Below are positions 25,229 to 35,015 of a stretch of DNA of 64,000 nucleotides, piece after piece. The notes under the pieces were generated by a model, which was not told the origin of the DNA, searched no databases, and saw only the letters and a list, made by a program, of their open reading frames with translations. The DNA lies in NCBI GenBank assembly GCA_017434885.1, contig JAFSGE010000035.1, positions 62,001-126,000 on the forward strand, in the 5' to 3' direction. How positions within the stretch are numbered: position 1 is the stretch's first letter; each line of letters opens with the position of its first letter. Source of the stretch: Lachnospiraceae bacterium (GTDB lineage Bacteria > Bacillota > Clostridia > Lachnospirales > Lachnospiraceae). The position numbers and the translations under genes are program-made.

Positions 25229-28200
25229 TTAATTCAACATAAACGCTTCCCTTACCACCACATATACTTCTGCAGTTCCCGTCTTACCGTTACTGTCCGT
25301 TGCGGTAATGGTCACTTTACGCATAGTTACGGAAGGATTTAAGGGACCACTCTGCGTTCCGTCCATGGTAAATCCCTGACGCACGTTTGTGGTATTCTCC
25401 ACGCCGTATTCGAGTGTGGTACCGTGTCCGGCAACCGTTCCGTCTTCAAAAGTCAGTGTTATGTCAACCAGGGAGGATGGATTCTTTGGCGTTCCCAATA
25501 GTAATACTTTGTAATCAACATCAAAGCTGTTCGGATCAAACTCATCCGCATAGATAATTCTGCGAGGGGTTGTCTCCGCCGTCAGTTCACCATTGGTTAC
25601 TTCTACTACCAGTACCGAAGTATCAAGCTGTCTGTTCCTTAAAATCTGCCAAATGTTCTGATGCATGGTATTCCCCTGTGAGAACAGCGGGTCAATGTAA
25701 TATTTAACCGTCAGCTTAGTTTCTCCCTCCTGTACGATATTCGCCCAATAACCGATATCGTTTTGGAAAGGATACATTGGATTTCCTTTTGTAATCGGAT
25801 CATGGAATACATGGAAATATTCCATACTCTTTAGCCAGCTTGCCACATTGTACTGATAAGTTCCCTCTTCCTCCTCTTCCGGTGGCGGAGTAGGCGTTGC
25901 ATCCGGTGCAGGTGTCGCCTCCGGCTCAGGTGCTTCTTCCTCCTCTTCCGGGAATTCAATATTATACCACTCATATTCGGTATCTACATAGGTATCTACC
26001 GTAACCGCATTACCACTCATTCTGATACGGCTGTAATTTTCATTTGCAACTTCCGGATACCAATCCGGCATGAAATATGCCCAATTTAATGCCTCATCAA
26101 AATGATTCATCATGTAGTAAAGCTTCGTCAGGTTACGGGTCGCATGTTGGTCCTCAACTTCTTCTAATCCTTCAATCACGGAATGGCATACAATAAGAGC
26201 CCTGTTTCTCTGATAAATACACTCATCATACAGCGTCCGTAATACTTCGGCACTGATATCCTGCTCCGGCTTTAATTTGTATACCGTATTAAAATCACAT
26301 TCCGGCAATGACTCATCCCAAATCGCGTCACTCAAATCATTCCAATGCAAAGACAAACCATTAATAGCCTCCTGATTGGAAATGTAAATAAGGTCAGCAC
26401 TCTTCACATCATCTACCGTCAGATTCTGTGGTTGCATCTGAATGATTTCAATCCGGTACTGGCTGTCAAAGGCCTCCAAAAGCTGCTCAGTCACTTCATT
26501 GGTCAGATTCTCTTCTGCCGTCTTTTCAAAATCATATCCCACATTGTCAATCAGTGTGGAGTAGGGTGTTTCTCCTTCTGCATCCATAGGGTTGTTTGAA
26601 TAACAAAGAAGCTTAAACCATTCATTATTCTGCAATCCGTCACGGGTATAAACACGGGCTATTCTCTTCTGATTTGTCACATAAATTCTGTCACCCTGTT
26701 TAAAGTACGCATCTGTATTACTGTTCTTTCCTGCCGTATCTTTTCTTATGTCTTTTACATAAGTCTGCTTCATGTCTTCCGCTTTTTCAAGAGGTACAAA
26801 AACCCATCCGCCGACTTCACCCTGCTGCCAGGTATCACCTCTGCCTACGCCAATAATACCGTTATAATTATAATAATCAAACGCCGTATTCACTTTATCG
26901 GTATTGGCATCAATGTAAGTAACCACTTCCGCATAATCATAAACCGCTCCGGCTACATTTTCGGTCTTATCATATACCGGTTCCTTATTCTCTCCTGATG
27001 TGGAAGTAGTTGCCAGTGCATATCTGCCCTGATTGTTTGTCACCTGCTGAATTTGAGCTTCATACAGAGCTTCTGTGGTGGTTTCCGGCGCATAAAGGAA
27101 AGATAACTTATAAGTACCTTTATTTTTACCTTTATACTCAAAATAATAATTTGTGCCTACCGCAGCAGGAGAGTTTGGCATATAATAGCCTTCTTCCCCC
27201 TCTGCCGCCTTTTTAAAGGTTACGTCATATCTGGTTGCCCCTTGATATTCATCTGCTTCTGCAAGCAGAAAATAACCCGGCTGCAAAGCTGCATTTACCT
27301 CTTCCAGTTTATCACTTGTTCCGTCTGACGTTGCATATCTGACATACTTTCCGTTTGTTGCCTCTGTATAAGTATCTACCTGATATTTTCCGCCCTTTTT
27401 AAAGTAAAAACCACTCGTCCAGTCAGAAACTGCACTGTCTTCCAGTACCAGTTCATACTCATACTCTTCTCCGCCGGTCAGACTACGCACATATTTATCT
27501 ACCTTATATGTCGCAGTGCTTGCACTGCTTTTGGTAAAACTGAGGTCGTAATTATACTTGGTAAGCCCTAAAACATTCTTTCCGTCAAACTTAGGCATGG
27601 AGCTTCCCACACTGTCCTTAGACCAGTAATAAGCAGGGTCTTTTACATAAACATAGCCTTTGGGTTCTTCCGTACCTTTTCGCGGCACCGCCTGCATTTC
27701 AAAATGAATACCATTTTCGATTGTTGTCTTATTCCACTCATCATACACAATTACCTCTCCGGCAATTCTGCTGACATTAATATAATATAATCCTTTTCCT
27801 TCTCCTACATATTCAAAATATCCATACGGTGCTTCAACAAGATAAGGAGTCTGTGACCATTCATCAGTACTGCTGCTTAACGTTTTTCGCACCCAGCGTC
27901 CGCCTCTGGTGTTATCCCTTTCCAACGCCAAATTATCATAAAAAGAATAATCAGTAAAATAATTTTCCACATACTGATTTACCAGATAAGTGTATGGTCT
28001 GCTGTCTTTTGCAAGCACATTCTGTTTACTGAACATATTCACCGCACTGGCATCACCACTGTTACCGGTATTTGCAAACTGAGCCGCTACCAAAAGTCCG
28101 TCATAACCAAGAGGAGTATTGGCATCATATCCCTCTTCCGTCTTCCAGTCCACATAATAAGGGAAAATAGAACATACCTCATGGGGAATTACTTCGATAA

Positions 28201-28477
28201 TACGAAACACTTCCCTGTCATCGCCTTCCTCTGCTTCCGGCGCCCCCTGATCCACGAACTTTCGCTCTTCTGCTTTCTTTTCCGGGAGATATGCACCGGT
28301 TTCCATGGTAAGCTGCGCATCCCGACCTGCTACTGCCTGCTCTTGCTCCGCAATGTTATCCCCGCGTACCAAAAGCACACCTGCAATCACACAAAATACG
28401 CTCATAAGCGCTACACTGCCTATTGCAAACCACTTCCAGATATTCTTTTTTGCTTCCGTCTGTTTCGGTTGCTTCAT
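25229..28477 (-). CDS. Large membrane-anchored extracellular protein at the end of the pilus operon
   Basis: 1082 residues. A positively charged N-terminus and one hydrophobic helix (about residues 12-35) anchor it; it has no prepilin cleavage site and no LPXTG motif. The exported body starts with a REVFRIIEVIPHEVCSIF region and is very rich in aromatic residues (tyrosine above all). A proline/acid hinge (about residues 840-871) precedes a C-terminal beta-type domain. The N-terminal motif recalls DUF5057-like Lachnospiraceae proteins, but I am not sure. As the last gene after four minor pilins it could be a pilus-associated adhesin or assembly factor. The ATG at 28477 follows AAGGGAA. Confidence 0.75.
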   Translation of the reverse strand: MKQPKQTEAKKNIWKWFAIGSVALMSVFCVIAGVLLVRGDNIAEQEQAVAGRDAQLTMETGAYLPEKKAEERKFVDQGAPEAEEGDDREVFRIIEVIPHEVCSIFPYYVDWKTEEGYDANTPLGYDGLLVAAQFANTGNSGDASAVNMFSKQNVLAKDSRPYTYLVNQYVENYFTDYSFYDNLALERDNTRGGRWVRKTLSSSTDEWSQTPYLVEAPYGYFEYVGEGKGLYYINVSRIAGEVIVYDEWNKTTIENGIHFEMQAVPRKGTEEPKGYVYVKDPAYYWSKDSVGSSMPKFDGKNVLGLTKYNYDLSFTKSSASTATYKVDKYVRSLTGGEEYEYELVLEDSAVSDWTSGFYFKKGGKYQVDTYTEATNGKYVRYATSDGTSDKLEEVNAALQPGYFLLAEADEYQGATRYDVTFKKAAEGEEGYYMPNSPAAVGTNYYFEYKGKNKGTYKLSFLYAPETTTEALYEAQIQQVTNNQGRYALATTSTSGENKEPVYDKTENVAGAVYDYAEVVTYIDANTDKVNTAFDYYNYNGIIGVGRGDTWQQGEVGGWVFVPLEKAEDMKQTYVKDIRKDTAGKNSNTDAYFKQGDRIYVTNQKRIARVYTRDGLQNNEWFKLLCYSNNPMDAEGETPYSTLIDNVGYDFEKTAEENLTNEVTEQLLEAFDSQYRIEIIQMQPQNLTVDDVKSADLIYISNQEAINGLSLHWNDLSDAIWDESLPECDFNTVYKLKPEQDISAEVLRTLYDECIYQRNRALIVCHSVIEGLEEVEDQHATRNLTKLYYMMNHFDEALNWAYFMPDWYPEVANENYSRIRMSGNAVTVDTYVDTEYEWYNIEFPEEEEEAPEPEATPAPDATPTPPPEEEEEGTYQYNVASWLKSMEYFHVFHDPITKGNPMYPFQNDIGYWANIVQEGETKLTVKYYIDPLFSQGNTMHQNIWQILRNRQLDTSVLVVEVTNGELTAETTPRRIIYADEFDPNSFDVDYKVLLLGTPKNPSSLVDITLTFEDGTVAGHGTTLEYGVENTTNVRQGFTMDGTQSGPLNPSVTMRKVTITATDSNGKTGTAEVYVVVREAFMLN

Positions 28478-28544
28478 GAACAATTCCCTTCAATTTTCTG
28501 CCACTTCACAATTTCTGTAGCTTTTATTTCTGTATCTTTTCCTC

Positions 28545-29387
28545 TTACTTCTTAAGTTTATACTCGTACATGGCAGAGCCGTCTCCCACATACACCTGAT
28601 TTAACCGGTTACGCAACGCCACACTGTCTGTAAGATTTCTTGTTACCGTTCCATTTCCGTAATCATATTCCAAATCAATGGAAATCTGTAATGTCATAGG
28701 CTCCTCATAATAATAAGTATCCTCAGTATCTCCGTTCCAGTAATACGTTGTTTCCTTGTAATAATCACCGGTCACACCCGATATATCAAAATCATCCACC
28801 GTAATCGTACATCCTGTGATATATCTTGCAAGCAGCCACTGGATACGTTGCGCCTGACTAAGCCCGGTAACATAATCACGAATCAAAGTCCATGCGCTCT
28901 GCGCCACCGTACCTTTTTTGACCGCTTCATCCGTACCTCCCACAGATACACCGCCAAGCAGCTTACAATATCCCGGCTTTCCGCCGTCTTCCGGAAAATC
29001 CTGATTGGGAAAAGCCACCAAATACATCTCTCCAAGAGGCTGTCCGTCAGCTCCCAGTGTATGAATATCGGTAACTACCGCATCTCCGCTAAAGTAAACA
29101 TCATATGCTCCGCCGGACGCTTCAATGAGTAAATCTCCAAGGAGAATGCACTGCGTATCTGCACCTGCTGCGGAATTCACCGCACAGATTCCTCTGCTTT
29201 CCATTATATTGTCAATGATAAGATTCATTGTGGTTTGCGCCTCATTCTGCACTTCCACATGAGCATTATTCCGCCCGGAAAGCCTAAGCCCCGTAATCAA
29301 AAGATAACCGATTGCCACCAACACAATAGAACTGAGCGCCAAACCTACCAAAAGTTCAACCAAAGACAATCCTCTGTTGTCCTTCAT
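28545..29387 (-). CDS. Minor pilin, PilW/GspJ-like prepilin
   Basis: 280 residues. The N-terminal class III signal MKDNRG is cleaved before LSLVELLVGLALSSIVLVAI, with the key glutamate at +5 of the mature chain. The globular part ends in a short lysine tail. Length and position after a GspH-like pilin suggest a PilW/GspJ type priming pilin. AGAGGAG precedes the ATG. Confidence 0.85.
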   Translation of the reverse strand: MKDNRGLSLVELLVGLALSSIVLVAIGYLLITGLRLSGRNNAHVEVQNEAQTTMNLIIDNIMESRGICAVNSAAGADTQCILLGDLLIEASGGAYDVYFSGDAVVTDIHTLGADGQPLGEMYLVAFPNQDFPEDGGKPGYCKLLGGVSVGGTDEAVKKGTVAQSAWTLIRDYVTGLSQAQRIQWLLARYITGCTITVDDFDISGVTGDYYKETTYYWNGDTEDTYYYEEPMTLQISIDLEYDYGNGTVTRNLTDSVALRNRLNQVYVGDGSAMYEYKLKK

Positions 29388-29401
29388 ACCATTTCTCCTC
29401 T

Positions 29402-29926
29402 TTAACCATACTCCACATAATGCTTGCCCGTTGCTGTTACTAACATCACTGTAGCCCGCTTTCCATTGTCACTCACCGCATGGATTCTGATTAAATTCAC
29501 ATTATTAATATCAATGGGAACAGAATCCGCTGTAACTCTACTGACTCTGCCCGTTGATTTGTCAAATGCAATCTCTATCACCGTATGCGCCGATAAATCA
29601 TAAGTTCCTTCCGAGGAAAAAGATACCGTCACTCTGGATGGTACATCTTCTCCGTCCCCATCCGGCGTAATCTCACACTCACCGTTTGCCGTATCCATCA
29701 CAAAATTGTGATTCCCCTCCTGGGAAAGCGTTCTCATTCTGGCAGCTTCCAAGGTCGTATTAATATCCTTGGCACAGCTTTCCGCATCTCTGCTGGATAA
29801 CAGGGAAATACTGACCCCGGCAACACCTACCATAATACTTAAGATTGCAACCACTACCAGAATCTCTATCAAGGTCATACCGCTATTTAGTTTTTCCGGT
29901 TTGATAAATGGTCTAGTTAACTTCAC
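29402..29926 (-). CDS. Minor pilin, GspH/FimT-like prepilin
   Basis: 174 residues. A 16-residue leader ends LNSG and is cleaved before MTLIEILVVVAILSIMVGVA, with glutamate at +5. The pattern ESCAKDINTTLEAARMRTLS fits GspH/FimT pilins. The GTG start at 29926 overlaps the previous gene's stop by 14 bases. Confidence 0.85.
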   Translation of the reverse strand: MKLTRPFIKPEKLNSGMTLIEILVVVAILSIMVGVAGVSISLLSSRDAESCAKDINTTLEAARMRTLSQEGNHNFVMDTANGECEITPDGDGEDVPSRVTVSFSSEGTYDLSAHTVIEIAFDKSTGRVSRVTADSVPIDINNVNLIRIHAVSDNGKRATVMLVTATGKHYVEYG

Positions 29927-32429
29927 CTTTTCTCCAATTCTGATAACTGATGTAATCCACGTAATCGGTACTGCTCACTCTGTTGCTGTAGTCCTTGCCT
30001 GTATATTCGGCATCCGGACGCTTAAACTCTTTCAAATAAGTACTTGCATACTTCATATTTCGCTCAGTAGCACTTGCTTTCTTCGCTTCCTCTTCCAGCT
30101 CTTCATCCAAAATCGCCTGCACAATGGAACGGTTTGCGGTAATCTTACCATTACCTTCCACGAAAATCTTGCCACTGGCAATAACAAGACCTTCCACATT
30201 GCTGCCGCCTTTGATAGTTACATTGCCGTCACAGATAATAATTCCCTTAAAAGAGCTGTCATTTAACGTAAAATCTCCCGGATATACATGAGTTTTGTAA
30301 CCGCATTTGTAATCCGGTGAATCTGCACCGTTTACCATACCCTCAAAAATTACGAACTCAGTCACCGGTGGTTCTAAACTAAGCTTAGTAATATCAACTT
30401 CCAAAAGCGTTTCATTATCCGAATACAACGGAAATTCACTTTTAGGATCCAAGTATGAATATAAATACTGATAATGCCTTACCAGATTACGTCCCATTTT
30501 TGTTACATAGTCTAGAGAATACATTTTGCTCTCGTCAAGGAACTGACTGCTTAAGGAATCTCCTGCAATCTGCGTAATTGCTGCCCTGGTATAAATATTG
30601 GCAGTTGCACCGTTTGCAAGCGTAATCGCCGGTTTTACCGCATCACTCATGGCACGGCTTGTAATGGTCTGTTTTACTTCCCATATCTGCTTTAACTCAG
30701 CCTCACTGAACTGGTCATAATTCCATTTTGTCTTTACCTGCGTGTCCATATCGGAAAGATTATTTTCCGGGTCTATCATATTAAGGACAACGTTAGTATA
30801 TTCCTTGCGCTTGGTATCATCTACAAAATTCAGGAAGAAATATACAAACACTTCTCCCGTTGTTCTGTTCATTACCTCTTTTGCCGTAACAGGATCACTG
30901 GCATCAACATAGCCTTTGTTTACACCAAACCATGTTGCCCCTTCCTGCCATGCACTGCCGGATAATTCAGATGCTTTTACCGGGTTGGGCACTGTCAGAC
31001 AGGTGGTGGGTGCCAAATACATATACTGGTTGGTTCTCAGAGCCAACGCTTCACCTGTAGCAATTTCCTCTATTTTGCCTGTAGAGCTTCCGCCTTCATT
31101 GTTGATGACATCACCGGCATATGCCTGCGATTGCAAATCCACATAAGCAACACCGGCAATTACCAACGTATCCAGACCGCTCAAATCAAGCTGTGATTTA
31201 TTTCCGTTAATGATAATGGCACTGCTCTGGGTATGCTCCGTGGCGTCTCCATACAATGTCACAATCTGGTTTTCCTGATTTTCAAGAGCCGCTCCCATAC
31301 CAAAAGAGCCGTTACTGTAGCCATAATATTTGCCGTTTAAGGTAACCTCGCTCTCTCTTGCATTGAGTTCTAAGTCATTGGCAACAAACATATTTCCCGT
31401 AACGTTGAATGTTGTTTTTTCCACAGTCGCATTCTTATTGATATTTTCTGTCGTTCTCACAGTCTCCGCCCAAAGCTGAGTATCTGCAAGAGACGCCGCA
31501 TTTCCTACCGTCACATTGGAAAGGCGCATATTGACATCCCCTTTGGATATCAGATAATTGCTTTCAAAATCTACTGTAGAATTATAGATATTAATACCGC
31601 CAAACACGGTTTCATCACGGTACTTATTTATATTTTCAGGGGTTTCCGAATAACTGATTCCCGCGTATACGTTTCCCTCGATATCTCTGTCCGCACCGTC
31701 AAAGTAAATACCTTCATTTCCGATTAATGCATAATCAAGAATTACAGAAGAATCACGGAAGAAATTGATATAAGGAATTTCAATCACAATGTCTGTGGTA
31801 ATCACTGCCTCATATCCTGTCTCTGTATATCCCGCAACAGCATCTCCCGTTACCTGTTTGTACTTTACTTCCACATCACGGAACACATATTTGCAAGGTA
31901 ATTTTGCATCTGCTTCTCCCCACGGCTGACTATCTTCATTCAAGATTTCTGTTCTTGTAAACCGTACCACCTCTGCCATTGCAGCATCTTGGGTTATGTA
32001 AGAATTCAGTCTGGCACGAAGTCCGTTATAGTTGCTGGCATCGCCGTCCGCGCTACTGCAAATGGGCATAACCGCAGTCAAATCATTGACAAACTGCAGG
32101 GAAAACGCACGATACGCTGCATCCTGCGTGGTAAACACCGCCCCACCGTCACTGCCTGTCACCTGTGCCAAAACATCTGCATAGGCATCGGAAAGACAGT
32201 CTGTAGTCACTTTACCGATACCGTTATAAACATCATCCAAAATCTGCTCATCAGCATAAAAATTGTCTTTCATGTTCTGTTCAATCTGCTTCATGTGCAG
32301 ATTGGCTGCACTGATAGCAATGGTCATGGTAGCCAGTATCAGCAAAAATCCCACTCCTACCAGTACGGTTATCAAAGTAGAACCACTGTTATTTAATTGT
32401 CTTTTTTGATTCATTTCCTTTTTTGACAC
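29913..32429 (-). CDS. Very large PilX/GspK-like minor pilin
   Basis: 838 residues. A prepilin-type leader ending NNSG precedes STLITVLVGVGFLLILATM, where the +5 position is threonine instead of glutamate. Loss of this glutamate is typical of tip pilins such as GspK/PilX. The large exported body ends with a stretch of short hydrophobic-glycine repeats (GIIICDGNVTIKGGSNVEG, then GLVIASGKIFVEG), like a small beta-helix. The start is GTG with GGGAG 7 bases upstream. It probably sits at the pilus tip; this is inference. Confidence 0.8.
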   Translation of the reverse strand: MSKKEMNQKRQLNNSGSTLITVLVGVGFLLILATMTIAISAANLHMKQIEQNMKDNFYADEQILDDVYNGIGKVTTDCLSDAYADVLAQVTGSDGGAVFTTQDAAYRAFSLQFVNDLTAVMPICSSADGDASNYNGLRARLNSYITQDAAMAEVVRFTRTEILNEDSQPWGEADAKLPCKYVFRDVEVKYKQVTGDAVAGYTETGYEAVITTDIVIEIPYINFFRDSSVILDYALIGNEGIYFDGADRDIEGNVYAGISYSETPENINKYRDETVFGGINIYNSTVDFESNYLISKGDVNMRLSNVTVGNAASLADTQLWAETVRTTENINKNATVEKTTFNVTGNMFVANDLELNARESEVTLNGKYYGYSNGSFGMGAALENQENQIVTLYGDATEHTQSSAIIINGNKSQLDLSGLDTLVIAGVAYVDLQSQAYAGDVINNEGGSSTGKIEEIATGEALALRTNQYMYLAPTTCLTVPNPVKASELSGSAWQEGATWFGVNKGYVDASDPVTAKEVMNRTTGEVFVYFFLNFVDDTKRKEYTNVVLNMIDPENNLSDMDTQVKTKWNYDQFSEAELKQIWEVKQTITSRAMSDAVKPAITLANGATANIYTRAAITQIAGDSLSSQFLDESKMYSLDYVTKMGRNLVRHYQYLYSYLDPKSEFPLYSDNETLLEVDITKLSLEPPVTEFVIFEGMVNGADSPDYKCGYKTHVYPGDFTLNDSSFKGIIICDGNVTIKGGSNVEGLVIASGKIFVEGNGKITANRSIVQAILDEELEEEAKKASATERNMKYASTYLKEFKRPDAEYTGKDYSNRVSSTDYVDYISYQNWRKGEVN

Positions 32430-32452
32430 CCTTTATCTCCCTGATAGCAGTA

Positions 32453-33829
32453 TTAACGGATTTCTTTTGTTGTTTCTATATTCACTACTTCATTACCGCT
32501 GCTTTGCTCTACCATGCGGATATTCACATGGTAGCAACGCATGGTAGGTTTCTTCATTCCCACTGTCTGCTCAAAATCTGAAATTTGCAATTCTCTGCTT
32601 GTCAGCATTCCTTTAATATTGGTATGCAAATAGCTGTTTCCTGTACTGAGTTCTCCCGAAAGTACGCTGCCGCTTGGAACTGTAGCATATGTAGTACCGT
32701 TAAGCGTTACCGAATCAAACTGAAGCCCTTTTTGATAAACAAAACCACCACTTCCGTCTTTTTCGTAATAATATCCTCTTACCAGATAAATATCCAGTTT
32801 CCCGCTACCACCGTAATTATTGACAATTTCTATTTTATTGGCGGCAGGCATTCCAAGCTCCGGGTTTGCATCACAGTAAGCAGTTGCAAAAATATAAATA
32901 TTTCCGCCCTGCTCCCATTCTTCCACGCTTCCGTCAGCAGCAAGTCTTCCCAGCAACTCATAATTACCGGAAAACACATTATATACCTGTTTTAAGGCAA
33001 CTCCGTTATAAGAAGATTCGTAAATCACATCACAGGAAACCTTAATCTGGTTCTTGATATAATTCACACCTCCCAAAGTCGCTCCTGTTTCCGCTCCGAT
33101 TTGGTCAATGGTCACTTTCACTGTTTTGGTTAAATTGGAATAAATGGCAGTAATCCGGTCACCTTCGCTTCCGGTCATCTGCTCGCTTTTTAACAGCCCT
33201 TGCAAATTATATAGCACCGCACCATGAGCTATTGCATGACCATGTATACAGGGTATTTTATTTATTTCGAATTGATTAATCTCATCCGCAATGACCGGAA
33301 ACAGCATGCCGTCTACCGCATCCACCTCATTGATGGCGTACACATTGGCATCATCTGCGGCAGTTAAAGAAAACGCATCATCACCGGCTGCTTTCTTCTG
33401 ACTGTACTGGTTAGGGCTGAAGGTAACCTCCATATCATACAGTTCACCGTCAATTTCAATGTTCTGCTGCCTACACACAATTCTTCGAAATAAATCATCT
33501 GAATACTCACTGGGGAACTGTGACTTAAGTGTAGTATCTACATCCTCAGACACACTTCCCGCATCATTGCCGTCTGCATCCACCGCGTTATCAATCATGT
33601 TCTTAAACTCTTCCACATCCACGCTCTTTGCCGTCTCTAAGGTTTCCTGCGCATAGGCAGTTACCTTTTGGGTCTTGTGGGCTTTGTTCGTATACAATGC
33701 GGAAGTTCGAAAGCCTGCCATAATCGGCACGGAAATCAGTGCAACGATGGCAATACAAACAAGAACTTCCACCAAACTGAAGCCCGCATTCTTATTCAGT
33801 TTCTGCTTTTTGCTCTCTCTTTGCACCAT
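32453..33829 (-). CDS. Minor pilin, PilV/GspI-like prepilin
   Basis: 458 residues. A leader of 16 residues ending KNAG precedes FSLVEVLVCIAIVALISVPI, with glutamate at +5. The next part, TQKVTAYAQETLETAKSV, is like PilV/GspI. The large C-terminal half has no domain I recognise. It is the first of four minor-pilin genes in a row. Confidence 0.85.
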   Translation of the reverse strand: MVQRESKKQKLNKNAGFSLVEVLVCIAIVALISVPIMAGFRTSALYTNKAHKTQKVTAYAQETLETAKSVDVEEFKNMIDNAVDADGNDAGSVSEDVDTTLKSQFPSEYSDDLFRRIVCRQQNIEIDGELYDMEVTFSPNQYSQKKAAGDDAFSLTAADDANVYAINEVDAVDGMLFPVIADEINQFEINKIPCIHGHAIAHGAVLYNLQGLLKSEQMTGSEGDRITAIYSNLTKTVKVTIDQIGAETGATLGGVNYIKNQIKVSCDVIYESSYNGVALKQVYNVFSGNYELLGRLAADGSVEEWEQGGNIYIFATAYCDANPELGMPAANKIEIVNNYGGSGKLDIYLVRGYYYEKDGSGGFVYQKGLQFDSVTLNGTTYATVPSGSVLSGELSTGNSYLHTNIKGMLTSRELQISDFEQTVGMKKPTMRCYHVNIRMVEQSSGNEVVNIETTKEIR

Positions 33830-33866
33830 ACACTTTCCGCTTTCAATTATCTGTTACTTCCGTATT

Positions 33867-35015
33867 CTACTGTAATGCAATTACACCTGTCTGCTCTGCA
33901 ATATCCAGTCTGGGATTTTCTGCATCATCATCCAATGTTTTCACACTTACAGTCACATCCGTATTATTCACAATATTCAGTCTTGCCCCTACCTTATCAT
34001 TTTCTCCGGTTCTGGGCGAACTGATAATTTCAAACACAATGGCACCTTTCTTTGCAAAGGTAACCCCTTCCTCCGAATAGGACTCATCTCCTACTTCATA
34101 ATGAGCCACATACTGTCCGTCTTTTCCTTCAAATCGCACTGTTACTTCCTGTAACAGATTTTCATCAGAAGAAAGATAAGTTGCCTCCGCTGCATCATTG
34201 GACTGTCCTACAATCACAGCATCCACATCTGCATCAGGACCACTCAGCATCATAAAGAAATCTGCAGCATCACTCTTTGCATTGCCGATTCCTGCCGCTT
34301 TTAAGAAAACATTGGTAGTTCCGTGCATCAGATTAGGCTCCAATATGGAAACCGGCAGTCTGCCGTCACCGGCAATGGCATATTGCTTTAACGTAAAGTT
34401 TCCGACTACCTCATCCAATGTATAAGTCGCTGTCATTCCGGTAATTACCATTCTGTCACGATAATTAGCGATATAATCAAGAAATTCTTTCCATTCCTCA
34501 TATCCCGCTTCAAAGGCAAACTGTGTCTCTGTCTCAAGACCGTTCAGGTCTCCTGAAATTGCCACTGTTTCGCTCTTTTCTTCCACAACAGGCTGGTCAC
34601 TTTCATATCCCATTTCCTGTTCCACAGCCTGAATCTGTTCTGCCTCTGCGTCGGAAGTAAGCTGTGCCGCCACATCCTCTCCGAAGGTCACCTGATGCAA
34701 CTTGATTGGTATAGTCTTTTCTGTATTGTCTATGAAAAGAATGCTTGCCTCCTGAGGTAAATCAGAAGGAAACTTAGCCATAATTTCAAGAGTTTCCGCA
34801 ACTGCTTCCTTGGTCTGTTCTTCATAAACAGCTTCATTCAAAGCCAAATCCGTCAAGTATCTTTTCTGACTCTGCAGCTCTGTTATTTCTGTTTCCAGTG
34901 CCGTGTTTTTGTCCATGTAGGGCTGAATAATAAAGAAATAAGGAACACAAATAATACATAAAATCGCCAAAAATAACAGCAGTTTTTTATCTCTTTCGCT
35001 TAAATTCAAATTCAT
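33867..35015 (-). CDS. pilO: Type IV pilus assembly protein PilO-like
   Basis: 382 residues: one membrane helix near the N-terminus (about residues 13-31), then a coiled coil and a PilO-like core including LTDLALNEAVYEEQTKEA. PilO pairs with PilN in the inner-membrane alignment complex. The C-terminal 150 residues form an extra domain beyond the usual PilO length. Its ATG overlaps the pilMN stop (TAATG). Confidence 0.8.
   Translation of the reverse strand: MNLNLSERDKKLLLFLAILCIICVPYFFIIQPYMDKNTALETEITELQSQKRYLTDLALNEAVYEEQTKEAVAETLEIMAKFPSDLPQEASILFIDNTEKTIPIKLHQVTFGEDVAAQLTSDAEAEQIQAVEQEMGYESDQPVVEEKSETVAISGDLNGLETETQFAFEAGYEEWKEFLDYIANYRDRMVITGMTATYTLDEVVGNFTLKQYAIAGDGRLPVSILEPNLMHGTTNVFLKAAGIGNAKSDAADFFMMLSGPDADVDAVIVGQSNDAAEATYLSSDENLLQEVTVRFEGKDGQYVAHYEVGDESYSEEGVTFAKKGAIVFEIISSPRTGENDKVGARLNIVNNTDVTVSVKTLDDDAENPRLDIAEQTGVIALQ

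Noticed and set aside
25741-25770. CCGATAT-like motif in the large anchored protein gene
   Set aside because: It lies within coding sequence, on the plus strand, with no gene to drive.
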